64,000 nt of DNA from Neolewinella marina (GCF_002631205.1 NZ_PDLO01000002.1:62001-126000); one strand, 5' to 3'; counted from the stretch's first letter, positions 42,992-52,447 are shown. The notes: generated by a model from the letters alone, not told the origin. A program made the numbers and translations.

Positions 42992-43651
42992 TTACTGCTG
43001 GTGGGCAGCAAATACAGCAACTGGAAAAAGATTTCTGGTAGTACCGTTACCAGCATAAAATCCTACGTCCGAATCAGTTAGACGCTTTCGAACAACAGCC
43101 ACATGACACAATCTCTTCCCGCGCTGATCAATTGGTCGGCCCTGTTTTCTGCGATTTTCGGGCAGCTCGTCCCGGTTGCGCACCCCTGCATCACCAAATC
43201 GCCGTTCGAGGCTCAGCCCTGGCCATCATTGGAAGCAAAAGGCTGGCGCATTGGTGGAGGGTCGGTGCAATCCGAACGTCCACCCTGGCTATGGAATATT
43301 CGGTGACGTGACCATTCTGACCCGAAACACACTGTATTCATGGTCGCAACATTAGCCTCCAGCTTGATTGGGCACCTTTTGGGTGTCAATGCTCATTGTA
43401 CAGTTACGCGTGGGCCATTCAATGATGCGCCTCTGGGTACCCCTGCCAAGTAGTTTTATGTAGTGTGACGCGCTGTACCACCAACGTACAAGTGTCCATC
43501 TGGCGTGGCATGCAATAAACTACCCAATCAACAGAAAGCCTGGCCAATAACAATAATCACCTTTCCTGTTGATGATAACAACGATACACTATATTAGCAC
43601 ACCGCCTTTATCACTCTGAGACTTTCACACACTTTGAACACACAATTCGCT
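42992..43651. other. AT-rich intergenic island of about 660 bp without a convincing gene
   Basis: Composition drops sharply from the GC-rich coding neighbours. The longest forward ORF (43103-43306, 67 codons) has no recognisable domain, signal peptide or upstream signal. No tRNA, IS ends or terminator could be identified. The end of the island (ACACACTTTGAACACACA) resembles the leaders of the T9SS genes at 53.8 and 55 kb. It may be acquired or decayed DNA. Confidence 0.55.
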
Positions 43652-45001
43652 ATGAAAAACCTTTACTTCGTTTTTTTCTGCACCCTGATTTGGTCATTCC
43701 CTGTAGTCGGACAATATGCCGTTAAAGGAGATGTACCATTTAGTGTGACGCCAACCACGCCCAACCCAAATGGTGACGTACTTTTCACCGAACTACCTGG
43801 AACAGGTGGAACCTATCGAGGAACGGTAACTACAACTACCGGTACTCCCCGAAATTTTCGACTAGTGACGAGAAGTTCAACGGGAGTCAGACAAGAAGTT
43901 GGCCCTCTAAATTGCCCTAACGGTGCTCAAACATCCGTCGGATCTGAAGATGGAAAAACAATAGTAGGAACTTATCCATGCACAGCGGCTACATACAGAA
44001 CCGTCGGCGGCCAACACACTTACGTTTTCAAAACCCCCCAACCTAACCAGTCAGGCACATTCGTGTTTTGGAGATTAAGCGGGCCAATACGTGAGATAAC
44101 TGACGTGAATTTCACTGTTAACAATGGCCCCTCTACAAATGACCAAAACGTTCAGGTTACAGCAAAGTTAGGCACCCAAACTACCTCAAATTTGCAAACC
44201 ATGTGGATTCGCTATTCTACAAATCAGAATATGACTGGTTCAACTGTGGTCGCCATGTCAAATACTACTGGCACCAATATTTATGGTGGCAACATTCCCG
44301 GGGGCGCCGGTAACGTAGGACAAACAGTTTACTTTTACGTATTTTCCTCCGGTGGTACTACTACCACAGCTAATGCATCTATTGTGGTGCCTACTGATGC
44401 AGATGCCAATCTTAGAACTATAACTTTAAACAACAATGGAGGGGCAATGTACAGCTATGTAGTTGCCCCCCTACCCGTCACCTACACCAGCTGGCTGGGC
44501 GAACGCAGGGGCGGTGAGGCGCAACTAGAATGGGCCACCGAATCCGAGGAGGATGCGGAACTGTTTGAAGTACAGCGTAGCGTCGACAGCGGGCGCAACT
44601 GGTCATCCGTAGGCGAAGTACCTGCCATGAACCGCAGTACGGGAGCGGACTACAAATTCACCGACTTTGGCGTGCCGGGTACGGAACTGCAGTACCGGTT
44701 AAAGCAAATCGATTTTGACGGGGCCTTCCATTTCTCCGACATCATCACTATAGAGGCGACCGATAATGCCCAGGTGCTGTCCGTCTGGCCCCAGCCGGCT
44801 CCCGCAGGAGCCCTTCAACTGCGCGCGGCGGGTTTCGCCGGCCACACGGCCAGTCTGTATTCCATCACCGGCAGGATGCTGGTCACCTTCCCGCTGACCG
44901 GGGAAATACAGCCCCTGCCCGCCGCCGACTTGCCGAAGGGAATTTACCTCCTGCGCATCAACGGCGAGCGGGGACTGACCCGGCGAATTCTAATCGACTA
45001 A
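43652..45001 (+). CDS. T9SS type A sorting-domain protein, compositional chimera
   Basis: 449 residues from the ATG at 43652; signal peptide MKNLYFVFFCTLIWSFPVVGQ. Residues ~22-270 are Thr/Ser/Asn/Gly-rich beta-structure of unknown family, with FN3-like hints (WIRYSTNQNMTGSTVVAM). From ~residue 272 (PLPVTYTSWLGERRGG) an FN3-like spacer and a T9SS C-terminal domain (SVWPQPAPAGALQLRAAG to RRILID) follow. The first ~815 bp are clearly AT-richer than the rest, with a sharp change near 44465, as if a foreign passenger had been joined to a native T9SS tail. It should be secreted and surface-attached; no enzymatic motif was recognised. It converges with etfA. Confidence 0.8.
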   Translation: MKNLYFVFFCTLIWSFPVVGQYAVKGDVPFSVTPTTPNPNGDVLFTELPGTGGTYRGTVTTTTGTPRNFRLVTRSSTGVRQEVGPLNCPNGAQTSVGSEDGKTIVGTYPCTAATYRTVGGQHTYVFKTPQPNQSGTFVFWRLSGPIREITDVNFTVNNGPSTNDQNVQVTAKLGTQTTSNLQTMWIRYSTNQNMTGSTVVAMSNTTGTNIYGGNIPGGAGNVGQTVYFYVFSSGGTTTTANASIVVPTDADANLRTITLNNNGGAMYSYVVAPLPVTYTSWLGERRGGEAQLEWATESEEDAELFEVQRSVDSGRNWSSVGEVPAMNRSTGADYKFTDFGVPGTELQYRLKQIDFDGAFHFSDIITIEATDNAQVLSVWPQPAPAGALQLRAAGFAGHTASLYSITGRMLVTFPLTGEIQPLPAADLPKGIYLLRINGERGLTRRILID

Positions 45002-45010
45002 TGCAATTCT

Positions 45011-45970
45011 TTACTGCCCCTTGTACTTCTTGACGGCCTCCGTCAGGCGGGGCAGTACTTCGAAGAGGTCGCCGACTACCCCGTAGTCGGCGGCCTTGAA
45101 GAAGGGCGCCTCGGGATCTTTGTTGACCACCACGATGGTTTTGCTGTTGTTCACGCCGGCCAGGTGTTGAATCGCTCCACTGATGCCCGCGGCGATGTAG
45201 AGATTCGGGCGGATGGCCACCCCGGTTTGTCCTACGTGCTCGTGGTGGGGCCGCCAGTCGCTGTCGGCCACGGGGCGGCTGCAGGCGGTGGTGGCTCCGA
45301 GGGCCTCGGCGAGGTCCTCGATGACCGACCAGTTTTCGGGGCCTTTCAGGCCCCGGCCTCCACTGACTACCAGCTCTGCTTCGGGCAGGGGTACCCGACC
45401 GCTGGCCACCTGGTGCTTAACGACCCTAGTTTTCGGCTGTGGCAGATCGATCGAGAGGTCGCTAACGGCGGCCTCGCCGCCGGTTTCGGTGACGGGGATG
45501 GAGTTGCCGGCCAGGCTGATCACCTTCACGTCGGTGAGCAACTGTACGTGGGCGAATGCCTTGCCCGAAAATACCGGTTTGGTCACGGTGAAGTATCCGT
45601 CCTTCATTTCCGGGACCGCGTTGGCACCGGTCACCGATCCCGCTTCCAGCCGGGCGGCCAGACGACCGGTGATGTTCTTGCCGGTGCTGTTGTGGGGCAG
45701 GATGATGACCGTTGCCCCGAGTTGTTTGGCCGCTTCCGACAGGGCTACGGTATACACCGCGGCGTCAAAGTTCTTCAGCGGTTCGCCGCTGATGCGGTGC
45801 ACTTTAGTGGCGCCGAACTTGCCCAGCGCTTCGGCGCCGGCGTGGTCGCCGAGCACTACAGCGTGGCATTCCGTGCCCAGTACTTCGGCCGTCTTCCGGC
45901 CGTAAACGACAGCCTCCTGGGCTACCTTCTTGAATTCTCCGTTGGTCGCTTCCGCGTATACGAGTACCAT
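45011..45970 (-). CDS. etfA: Electron transfer flavoprotein subunit alpha
   Basis: 319-residue FAD-carrying subunit that passes electrons from acyl-CoA and other dehydrogenases to the respiratory chain. The N-terminal domain starts MVLVYAEATNGEFKKVAQEA; the C-terminal FAD-binding part contains VSGGRGLKGPENW, SRPVADSDWRPHHEHVGQTGVAIRPNLYIAAGISG and NKDPEAPFFKAADYGVVGD, which are classic EtfA signatures. It lies 75 bp downstream of etfB on the same strand, forming the usual operon. Confidence 0.96.
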   Translation of the reverse strand: MVLVYAEATNGEFKKVAQEAVVYGRKTAEVLGTECHAVVLGDHAGAEALGKFGATKVHRISGEPLKNFDAAVYTVALSEAAKQLGATVIILPHNSTGKNITGRLAARLEAGSVTGANAVPEMKDGYFTVTKPVFSGKAFAHVQLLTDVKVISLAGNSIPVTETGGEAAVSDLSIDLPQPKTRVVKHQVASGRVPLPEAELVVSGGRGLKGPENWSVIEDLAEALGATTACSRPVADSDWRPHHEHVGQTGVAIRPNLYIAAGISGAIQHLAGVNNSKTIVVVNKDPEAPFFKAADYGVVGDLFEVLPRLTEAVKKYKGQ

Positions 45971-46045
45971 ATCTTTTTCTTTATTATCGTTTGGGGATGG
46001 GGCGTGGCGGGGGTTCGCAACGCCGGGTGGGGGCAGCTTCCTGAG

Positions 46046-46789
46046 CTAGATCACCTTGGCCTCCTCGTGGAGCAGGCGGACGAGTTCGTCCATGTTCTCG
46101 GGATCGATCAGCTTCACGCTGCCCTTCTCGGCCGGCTTGTGGTAACCGGCGATCCGGGTGGTATCGGGGAAGTCGACGGGCGGGACCACTTCCAGGGGCT
46201 TGCGCTTGGCCATCATGATGCCGCGCATATTCGGGATACGCTGCTCGGCCATTCCCTTGGCGGCGCTGAGCGCAAGCGGGGTCTGTACTTCAATGACCTC
46301 CTCACCGCCTTCGATGTCGCGGGTAACCGTTGCGGCCGTCCCTTCCACCTCCAGGTGGGTAGCATCGCCGATGTAGGGCCAGTCCAGGAATTCGGCCACC
46401 ATGGCACCTACCTCCGATCCGTTGTAGCTGATGGTTTCCTTGCCGAAAAGGATGAGGTCGTAGGCCTGGTCCCGGGAGTACTCGGCGATTTGCCGGGCGG
46501 TGTAGAGGCTGTCCTTCTCGTCGGATACGTCGATGCGCACGGCGTCGTCGGCTCCGATGGCCAGTCCCTTGCGGATGATGGGGTCGTTCTCGGCGGGCCC
46601 TACGTTCAGGAGGGTGACGGTGCCCCCGGCGGCTTCCTTCAGTTCCAGGGCGCGCACCAGGGCGTACCACTCGTCGTAGGGGTTCATGATGTACTGAACT
46701 CCGGAGCGGTCGATTTCGCTACCGTCGGAAGTGAGCTGGATTTTGGTGGTGGTCTCCGGCGTCTTACTGACGCAGACAAGCAATTTCAT
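46046..46789 (-). CDS. etfB: Electron transfer flavoprotein subunit beta
   Basis: 247-residue AMP-binding partner of EtfA. MKLLVCVSKTPETTTKIQLT, NPYDEWYALVRALELKE, GADDAVRIDVSD, ILFGKETISYNGSEVGAMVAE and ALSAAKGMAEQRIPNMRGIMMAKRKPL match the family closely, including the ETF recognition-loop region used to dock on dehydrogenases. It is the first gene of the etfBA operon. Confidence 0.96.
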   Translation of the reverse strand: MKLLVCVSKTPETTTKIQLTSDGSEIDRSGVQYIMNPYDEWYALVRALELKEAAGGTVTLLNVGPAENDPIIRKGLAIGADDAVRIDVSDEKDSLYTARQIAEYSRDQAYDLILFGKETISYNGSEVGAMVAEFLDWPYIGDATHLEVEGTAATVTRDIEGGEEVIEVQTPLALSAAKGMAEQRIPNMRGIMMAKRKPLEVVPPVDFPDTTRIAGYHKPAEKGSVKLIDPENMDELVRLLHEEAKVI

Positions 46790-46907
46790 AGATCTCGTTT
46801 AAGCACAAATATAAAGTTGCCGTCCACCCAAAAGTGTGCACGGCGAAATTTCGCAGTTGGAACGGTCGGAAGGAATGGATGGTTGAGGAAAAAGCACAAT
46901 GGGTGGT

Positions 46908-47570
46908 TCAGGCTCCGGTACGGTGTCCGCGGATCACGGCACCCGCGACCGCGCCGCCCAGCAGCACGCCCGCGGCGGCGTCCGTCGGCCAGTGCTTGCC
47001 GGCTTTCACCCGGAGGAATGCGGTGGTTCCCGCCACGGCCATCGCCAGCCAGCGGCCGTACTTTGCCAGGGGGCGGTCGTAGGCTTCCAGCAGGTAGGCG
47101 AAGAGCACCGCCCCCGCCGTTGCGTTGGCGGCGTGGCCGGACAGAAAGGCCGCCCGGTCCTTGCGGGAAAGTTCCCGTTCGGGGTGCCAGTCCGCATTGT
47201 AGATGTAGGGCCGTGGCCGGTTGGCGACGTTCTTGATCAGGCTCGTCAGGGAAAAGGTGAGCAGCAGGGTCTGGAACCAGAGCAGGAGGATGAGGGGGTA
47301 ATGCGGGCGGGTCCGGCGGTCGAAGGAGAGCAACAAAGGAAGCGCCGGTCCTCCGTACAGCCCGGCATCCGCCAGGTTACCGGCCCGCTCATCGCGCACG
47401 GTATACCCCAGGCGGTCAAAGGGGTTGATCTCGTCCCCCTGGTACTCCCCGCTATAGGGGGAATATACCGGTTCAGGGTTGCGGCGGTCGATCCAAAGGG
47501 CCAGGGCCAGCAGCCCGAAGCCGGTACACAAAATGGCAAACTCACGTGGTGGATGTGGTTGGAACGGCAT
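46908..47570 (-). CDS. PAP2-family membrane phosphatase
   Basis: 220 residues with about five membrane helices. All three phosphatidic-acid-phosphatase motifs are present: KNVANRPRP (KX6RP), SGHAANAT (PSGH-like) and RVKAGKHWPTDAAAG (RX5HX3D). The family removes phosphate from lipid substrates such as phosphatidate or undecaprenyl pyrophosphate at the membrane surface. The substrate cannot be fixed, and no lipid A gene is nearby. The gene is separated from the upstream acyltransferase by ~58 bp on the same strand. Confidence 0.9.
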   Translation of the reverse strand: MPFQPHPPREFAILCTGFGLLALALWIDRRNPEPVYSPYSGEYQGDEINPFDRLGYTVRDERAGNLADAGLYGGPALPLLLSFDRRTRPHYPLILLLWFQTLLLTFSLTSLIKNVANRPRPYIYNADWHPERELSRKDRAAFLSGHAANATAGAVLFAYLLEAYDRPLAKYGRWLAMAVAGTTAFLRVKAGKHWPTDAAAGVLLGGAVAGAVIRGHRTGA

Positions 47571-47628
47571 AGCTGTTCCTTAGATAGCGGCCGCAGGCCA
47601 AAAGGTTCTGACGAACCACGGGCTTTAG

Positions 47629-48654
47629 TCACCCCATGAGCATGAGGCGGACATTCTTGATGACGGCCCGATTGGAAACCCACGACAGAACCAAAGCCTC
47701 GATGACCCGCATTTGGAGCGCGGCAAGACAAGTGGCCAGGACAATAACCAGGGGGTATTCCGCCTCAAAAGGCAGGTCTACGTAGCCGGCGGCCCGCACC
47801 AGGGGAATGTGCCAAAGGTAGAGCCAGATCGAGTGCCGGGAAATAAAATGGATATAACGCCGGCCCCAGTTGCCCAACCTGGACCAGATGTCTTCCCCCT
47901 TGATCCACAGCAACAGGGAAACGGCCATGGCGTACGACAGATAGTAAAAGGCAACGGGGTATTTATACTGCTGGGTGGATACCCAGTCGCCGGTGAATTG
48001 GGCCAGCCCGATGCCCCACAGCGCGAACGAGGCCATAAAGAACCAGAACAATCGCCACTGCACCGGTCTGCTCAGGTTGATCAGCCGCATACCCAGCAGG
48101 TACACCAGGCCGTATGGAATCAGGTAGTAAAGGGCCGAATGGGCGAACCCGGTGAACATGGCACCAAAAATAGTCTCCAGTTCAAGGTGCCGGGCCAGCT
48201 GATATGCCCCCATTCCAAAGAAAAGCAGCGAGAAAAAAACGCGCCCCGAGCGGATCTTCTGATTCAGGCGATACAGGAGGGGAGCTACCAGGGCCACCAG
48301 GAAGAATACGCGGATGATCCAGAGGTAGTCGATCCGGTCCGAAAGCAGGTAGCTGTCGCGAATACCGGCCGGATCCATAATGGGGTGGTTGGGAGAAGCC
48401 AGGTAGAAAACCACGAACCGCAAGGTGAGGAAAATCCACACGGGCACGATCAGGCGTTTGAAACGCTTCCACACGTACCTGGGATATAGTTCCCCGGAGC
48501 GGTGACTGGTCTGAAAGGAAGCTCCTGAAATCAGCACCATCAACGGGACATCAAAGTTCCTCAACTGGTGCAGCAGGGCCGGGGGCGATAAGTGGGCAGC
48601 AATAATCATCAACAGCCCAATCGACCGCAACAGGTCGATCTTGTGAATTCTCAT
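47629..48654 (-). CDS. Membrane acyltransferase (Acyl_transf_3 / OafA-like)
   Basis: 341 residues with roughly ten hydrophobic helices. The N-terminus MRIHKIDLLRSIGLLMIIAAHLSPPALL includes the conserved His expected for catalysis, and YPRYVWKRFKRLIVPVWIFLTLRF carries the positively charged loop typical of acyltransferase 3. These enzymes transfer acyl groups (often acetyl) to extracytoplasmic sugars, peptidoglycan or exopolysaccharide. No sugar-biosynthesis genes are adjacent, so the acceptor is unknown. Confidence 0.85.
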   Translation of the reverse strand: MRIHKIDLLRSIGLLMIIAAHLSPPALLHQLRNFDVPLMVLISGASFQTSHRSGELYPRYVWKRFKRLIVPVWIFLTLRFVVFYLASPNHPIMDPAGIRDSYLLSDRIDYLWIIRVFFLVALVAPLLYRLNQKIRSGRVFFSLLFFGMGAYQLARHLELETIFGAMFTGFAHSALYYLIPYGLVYLLGMRLINLSRPVQWRLFWFFMASFALWGIGLAQFTGDWVSTQQYKYPVAFYYLSYAMAVSLLLWIKGEDIWSRLGNWGRRYIHFISRHSIWLYLWHIPLVRAAGYVDLPFEAEYPLVIVLATCLAALQMRVIEALVLSWVSNRAVIKNVRLMLMG

Positions 48655-48811
48655 AGTGTATGGCGTAACCTAAAAAGGTTTGCGAATGAAGCAAGTGTCT
48701 CTGCCCATCAATTTAGGTTGTTGCAACACGCCAATCAAGGGGAAAAAGAGCCAAAACTCCCATTTTCCCTACCGTTCAAAACATTTTCGCCCCATCCCCG
48801 TTCGTCCGCCC

Positions 48812-50950
48812 CTACCGAACCGTCCAACCGTTGCCAAAACCGGTTGGGGGAGATACGAACTGGAGCGTACCCTCTCCGTCTTCCGCCATCAGGATCATGG
48901 CCTCACTCCGCACCCCGGCCATCTTGCGGGGGGCCAGATTGGTGACCACCACGACGGGCTGGCCGGGCAGGTCTGCCGGATCGAAATGCTTGGCAATGCC
49001 GCTGACCACGCTGCGGGTTTCCCCACCCCCGAGGTCGATGGTGAGGTGCAAGAGCTTGTTCGACTTCTTGATGGGCTCCGCCGTGAGCACCGTGGCGGTG
49101 CGCAGGTCCAACTTGGTGAAGTCCTCGAAGCTGATCTCCGGCTTGGCGGGCGGGAGGGCGCTGGCGGGGGTTTCCGCTACCGGCGCCGCCGCGGCGTCGC
49201 GCTCCTGCAAAGCCGCGGTGAGTTTATCGCGCTGGCGCTGGATGATTTGCAGCAGGCGGTCGTCCTTGCGGTCGACGATCTTGGGGAAGAGTACTCCGGC
49301 TTCTCCGATCGCGTGGCCGGGGCGGAGCAGGGGTTTGCCGGCGGAAAGCTGGTCGCGAGCCTGGGCCCAGTCGCCGTTCTCAACGATCTCCTGTCGGAGT
49401 ACGGTTCTCACCTTGGCGCTGACCAGCGGCACGAAGGGGTGGGCGGTCAGGGCCAGTACAGCGGCGATCTGCAGGCAGTCGTACATCACCTCCGCGATGC
49501 GGGGGTCGTCCGGGTCGGCTTTTGCCAGCGTCCACGGGGCGGCCTCCTGCAGGAAGGTGTTGCCGAAGGTGGCCAGTTCCACGAAGGCGGTGGCGGCGTC
49601 CTTGAAGCGGAAGGCTTCGATGTGGGAGCCGATCCGTTCCAGGGCTTCGCTGAGCCGCTCCTGCACCCGCGCGCCGCCGGCCGGGGTGGGCACCTTGCCG
49701 TTGAAAAACTTGTGGGTGAGCACCGTCACGCGGTTGAGGAAGTTGCCGAGTTTGTCGGCCAGGTCCTTGTCGTAGTATTCGGTGAAGCCGTCCCAGGTGA
49801 AGTCGGCGTCCTGCTGTTCGGGCAGGTTGCGGATCAGGGCCCAGCGCAGGGCGTCCTCCCCGTTGGGGAAGTCCTTGAATTCCTCCACGTACTCGTGGAG
49901 CTCGATGCCCCAGCCGCGGGACTTGCTGAACTTGTCGCCCTCGAAATTGAGAAACTGGTTGGCCGGCACGTTTTTGGGCAGGACGTAACCGCCGTGGGCC
50001 CGCAGCATGGCCGGGAAAATGAGGCAGTGGAAAACTATGTTGTCCTTCCCAATGAAGTGGATCAGTTCGGTATCCGGGTTCTGCCAGTAGTCTTTCCAGT
50101 CGCGGCCGTTTTCCAGACACCACTGCCGGGTACTGCTGATGTAGCCGATGGGAGCGTCGAACCAGACGTAGAGTACTTTGCCCTCCGCCTCCGGATGGGG
50201 TACGCTGATGCCCCAGTCGAGGTCGCGGGTGATGGCCCGGGGCTGCAGGCCTTCGTTGAGCCAGCTCATGCACTGGCCGATGACGTGCTTCTTCCACTGG
50301 GCCGGATCGTGCTGTTGCTCCCCGTCGACGGTGCCTTCCTGAATCCACGTACGCAGGAATTCCTCATGCTTGGCCAGGTCGAAGTACCAGTGCTTGGTTT
50401 CCCGCAGGATCGGCTGGGTTCCGCTCAGGGTGGACACGGGGTTGATGAGTTCGGTGGGGCTCAGGTCGCTGCCGCAGTGCTCGCACTGGTCGCCGTAGGC
50501 TTCGGCGAAGCCGCAGCGGGGACAGGTACCTTTTATATAGCGGTCGGCGAGGAATTGTCCGAACTCGGGGTCGTAGTACTGCTCGGTGCTGCGCACGATG
50601 AACTCGTCGCCTTTCTTGTCCAGGGTGCGGAAAAATTCCTGGCTGGTTTCGTGGTGGAGGGGGGCGCTGGTGCGGTGGTAGTAATCGAAACTGATGCCGA
50701 GGGCCGCGAAGCTCTCCTTGTTTAAGGTATGGTACTTGTCGATGATGTCCCGCGGACTGATCCCCTCCTTCTTGGCCCGCAGGGTGATGGCCGCTCCGTG
50801 CTCATCGCTGCCGCAGACCCAGAGTACGTCCTTGCCCATGAGGCGGAGGTAACGGGCGTAAATGTCGGCGGGCAGGTAGGCGCCGGCCAGGTGTCCGAGG
50901 TGGAGGGGGCCGTTGGCGTACGGCAGGGCGGAGGTGAGCAGGTGGGGCAT
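48812..50950 (-). CDS. metG: Methionyl-tRNA synthetase
   Basis: Charges tRNA-Met in the cytoplasm. 712 residues from the ATG at 50950 (MPHLLTSALPYANGPLHLGH). HLGH is the HIGH motif; the KMSKS motif appears as KFSKSRGW; and a zinc-binding knuckle has two CxxC pairs (CPRCGFAEAYGDQCEHCGSD). An anticodon-binding helical domain follows. A C-terminal OB-fold tRNA-binding domain (from about residue 600, FEDFTKLDLRTATVLTAEPI) promotes dimerisation. The ATG is preceded by TTACTTTGCGGCC, so an alternative upstream ATG (50980) is possible but would add a non-conserved extension. Confidence 0.97.
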   Translation of the reverse strand: MPHLLTSALPYANGPLHLGHLAGAYLPADIYARYLRLMGKDVLWVCGSDEHGAAITLRAKKEGISPRDIIDKYHTLNKESFAALGISFDYYHRTSAPLHHETSQEFFRTLDKKGDEFIVRSTEQYYDPEFGQFLADRYIKGTCPRCGFAEAYGDQCEHCGSDLSPTELINPVSTLSGTQPILRETKHWYFDLAKHEEFLRTWIQEGTVDGEQQHDPAQWKKHVIGQCMSWLNEGLQPRAITRDLDWGISVPHPEAEGKVLYVWFDAPIGYISSTRQWCLENGRDWKDYWQNPDTELIHFIGKDNIVFHCLIFPAMLRAHGGYVLPKNVPANQFLNFEGDKFSKSRGWGIELHEYVEEFKDFPNGEDALRWALIRNLPEQQDADFTWDGFTEYYDKDLADKLGNFLNRVTVLTHKFFNGKVPTPAGGARVQERLSEALERIGSHIEAFRFKDAATAFVELATFGNTFLQEAAPWTLAKADPDDPRIAEVMYDCLQIAAVLALTAHPFVPLVSAKVRTVLRQEIVENGDWAQARDQLSAGKPLLRPGHAIGEAGVLFPKIVDRKDDRLLQIIQRQRDKLTAALQERDAAAAPVAETPASALPPAKPEISFEDFTKLDLRTATVLTAEPIKKSNKLLHLTIDLGGGETRSVVSGIAKHFDPADLPGQPVVVVTNLAPRKMAGVRSEAMILMAEDGEGTLQFVSPPTGFGNGWTVR

Positions 50951-51290
50951 GGCCGCAAAGTAAATGGAGAATCGGGACACCGTCCGCCTTCCTGGAAAAA
51001 TTACCTGCCTCGGGTTTCGGCTAGTAATATGTTAAAAAATAGGGGGGCTGTAATACCAAACGATATTCTGCCAGGGTGGAAAAAGCGGTCACTGGGGGGA
51101 TTGAAACCGGTTCCAGCACCGATAAATTTATGTAAATACATAAAACGATTCCCCCGCCGGGAAAACCCCTGACGTGGGCAATTCCCGGTTATAATCAGCG
51201 TTTTATAAGGGAATCACGCTTAATTCAGGTTTTACACTAAGCGGATTCGATCGCCGGTATTTCCCGGGATCATACACCAGAGACCTTAAC
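50951..51290. other. Intergenic region upstream of the first T9SS cassette gene
   Basis: About 340 bp, AT-richer than average, between divergent metG and the 51.3 kb gene. It contains the 18-bp dyad at 51127-51144 and the leader block at 51248-51271 described separately. No ORF of merit was seen. Confidence 0.55.
51127..51144. promoter_or_regulatory. 8-2-8 inverted repeat upstream of T9SS cassette A
   Basis: TTTATGTA-AA-TACATAAA is perfectly symmetric, 146 bp before the cassette A start. Cassette B has a dyad of the same geometry and core (TGTA-N2-TACA) at 52448-52465, which suggests a shared DNA-binding regulator. Confidence 0.55.
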
Positions 51291-52313
51291 ATGAAACTGT
51301 TTTACACCCTTCTCTTCACCGGGTTATCCCTCGTCCTGGGCGCCCAAGGCGTATGCGTCATTGACGCCAGCAATGCCAACCAGGATTTTTGTACCGCCTG
51401 CACCACCGGCGTAAATAGTGGCAACCCAGCGTTGGTAAACGGTGTGTTTACCGGCAGCCTCGAAGTCCACACCAGCTACACCATCAGCGCCGACTGCCTG
51501 GCAGGAATTGAATTCGCCGGCAATTTCGACATCTGGATTGCCCGCCACACTAATTTGACCTTTGCCGCGGATCCGATGATCGCCGACGGTACCACGACTA
51601 CGGTTTCCGAAGCTCACCACGTACACAGCGGCTACATCTGGGTATTTGGGGTACAGTATACCCCGCGGAGCAACAACGGCACTTCCTACAATGACCTGGC
51701 CGCCCTGATGACCAGTCCGGAGAACAATCGCACCACCGTTCCCGGCCCCGCCCCCGCCCCGGGTGGTGGCGGAGAGACCATGCTGCCCATCACCCTCCTC
51801 GAATGGGAAGCCAGCCTCCTGCGCGAAGGCGTGGAAGTGCGGTGGTCGACCCTGCGGGAAGCTAATAACGACTTCTTCGTGGTAGAGCACAGCACCGACG
51901 GACTGAACTTCACTATCCTGACCCAGCAGTCCGGCGCCGGCAACAGCAAAGGCAAGCTTACCTACAACTACTACCACGCCACACCGGCGGCGGGTACCAA
52001 CTTCTACCGCCTCACCCAGTACGACCTGGACGGCAGCTTCACCACCTACCCCGTTATCACCTCGGAATTCCAGGGCGTAACGCCGACCACCGGCATTTAC
52101 CCCAACCCCGCAACCGCCGGTCAGGCCATTCGTTTCGCGGCCCCGTCGGCCCGCACCACCGCCAACCTGTACCACCTTGACGGCCGCCTCATCGCCTCTA
52201 CTCCGGTCGGCACCAATGCCTTCGACGCACAGTTCCAATTGCCAAACTCCCTGCAGCCCGGCGTCTATCTTTTGCGGGTGGGCAGCCAGGGGCAACGGCT
52301 GCTGGTGCGGTAA
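51291..52313 (+). CDS. Small T9SS surface protein, cassette A
   Basis: 340 residues: signal peptide (MKLFYTLLFTGLSLVLGAQ), a ~110-residue N-terminal beta-rich domain opening with spaced cysteines (GVCVIDASNANQDFCTACTTG) followed by NPALVNGVFTGSLEVHTSYTIS, a Pro/Gly linker (PAPAPGGGGE), an FN3-like domain (LPITLLEWEASLLREGVEVRWSTLRE), and a T9SS C-terminal domain (YPNPATAGQAIRF to RLLVR). Closest relative in the window is cassette B; C and D share the same plan. The passenger domain is not recognised. It should be exported by T9SS and anchored on the surface. Its own terminator lies at 52376-52406. Confidence 0.85.
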   Translation: MKLFYTLLFTGLSLVLGAQGVCVIDASNANQDFCTACTTGVNSGNPALVNGVFTGSLEVHTSYTISADCLAGIEFAGNFDIWIARHTNLTFAADPMIADGTTTTVSEAHHVHSGYIWVFGVQYTPRSNNGTSYNDLAALMTSPENNRTTVPGPAPAPGGGGETMLPITLLEWEASLLREGVEVRWSTLREANNDFFVVEHSTDGLNFTILTQQSGAGNSKGKLTYNYYHATPAAGTNFYRLTQYDLDGSFTTYPVITSEFQGVTPTTGIYPNPATAGQAIRFAAPSARTTANLYHLDGRLIASTPVGTNAFDAQFQLPNSLQPGVYLLRVGSQGQRLLVR

Positions 52314-52375
52314 GCCATCACTGGGTTCCGGCAATCGCTGCCGCGGACGCACCCCTACCCCCCCCCAAAAAATCA

Positions 52376-52406
52376 AAAGCTCCTGCCTTTCCGCAGGAGC
52401 TTTTTT
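52376..52406 (+). terminator. Rho-independent terminator after cassette A
   Basis: Stem AGCTCCTGC/GCAGGAGCT around a six-base loop (CTTTCC) followed by a T-run, 63 bp past the cassette A stop. Confidence 0.9.
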
Positions 52407-52447
52407 GGTTTAGGCTCCGTCCGGCAGCAGGCTAGCAAATATTTTAA

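Noticed and set aside
43103-43306. 67-codon ORF in the AT-rich island
   Set aside because: No domain, signal or conserved feature; could be a remnant but cannot be supported as a gene.
45164-47236. Long plus-strand ORF opposite etfA/etfB
   Set aside because: Antisense shadow with no domains; the etf genes are certain on the other strand.
48680-50725. Plus-strand ORF of 681 codons opposite metG
   Set aside because: Mirror of the synthetase coding sequence, no family features.
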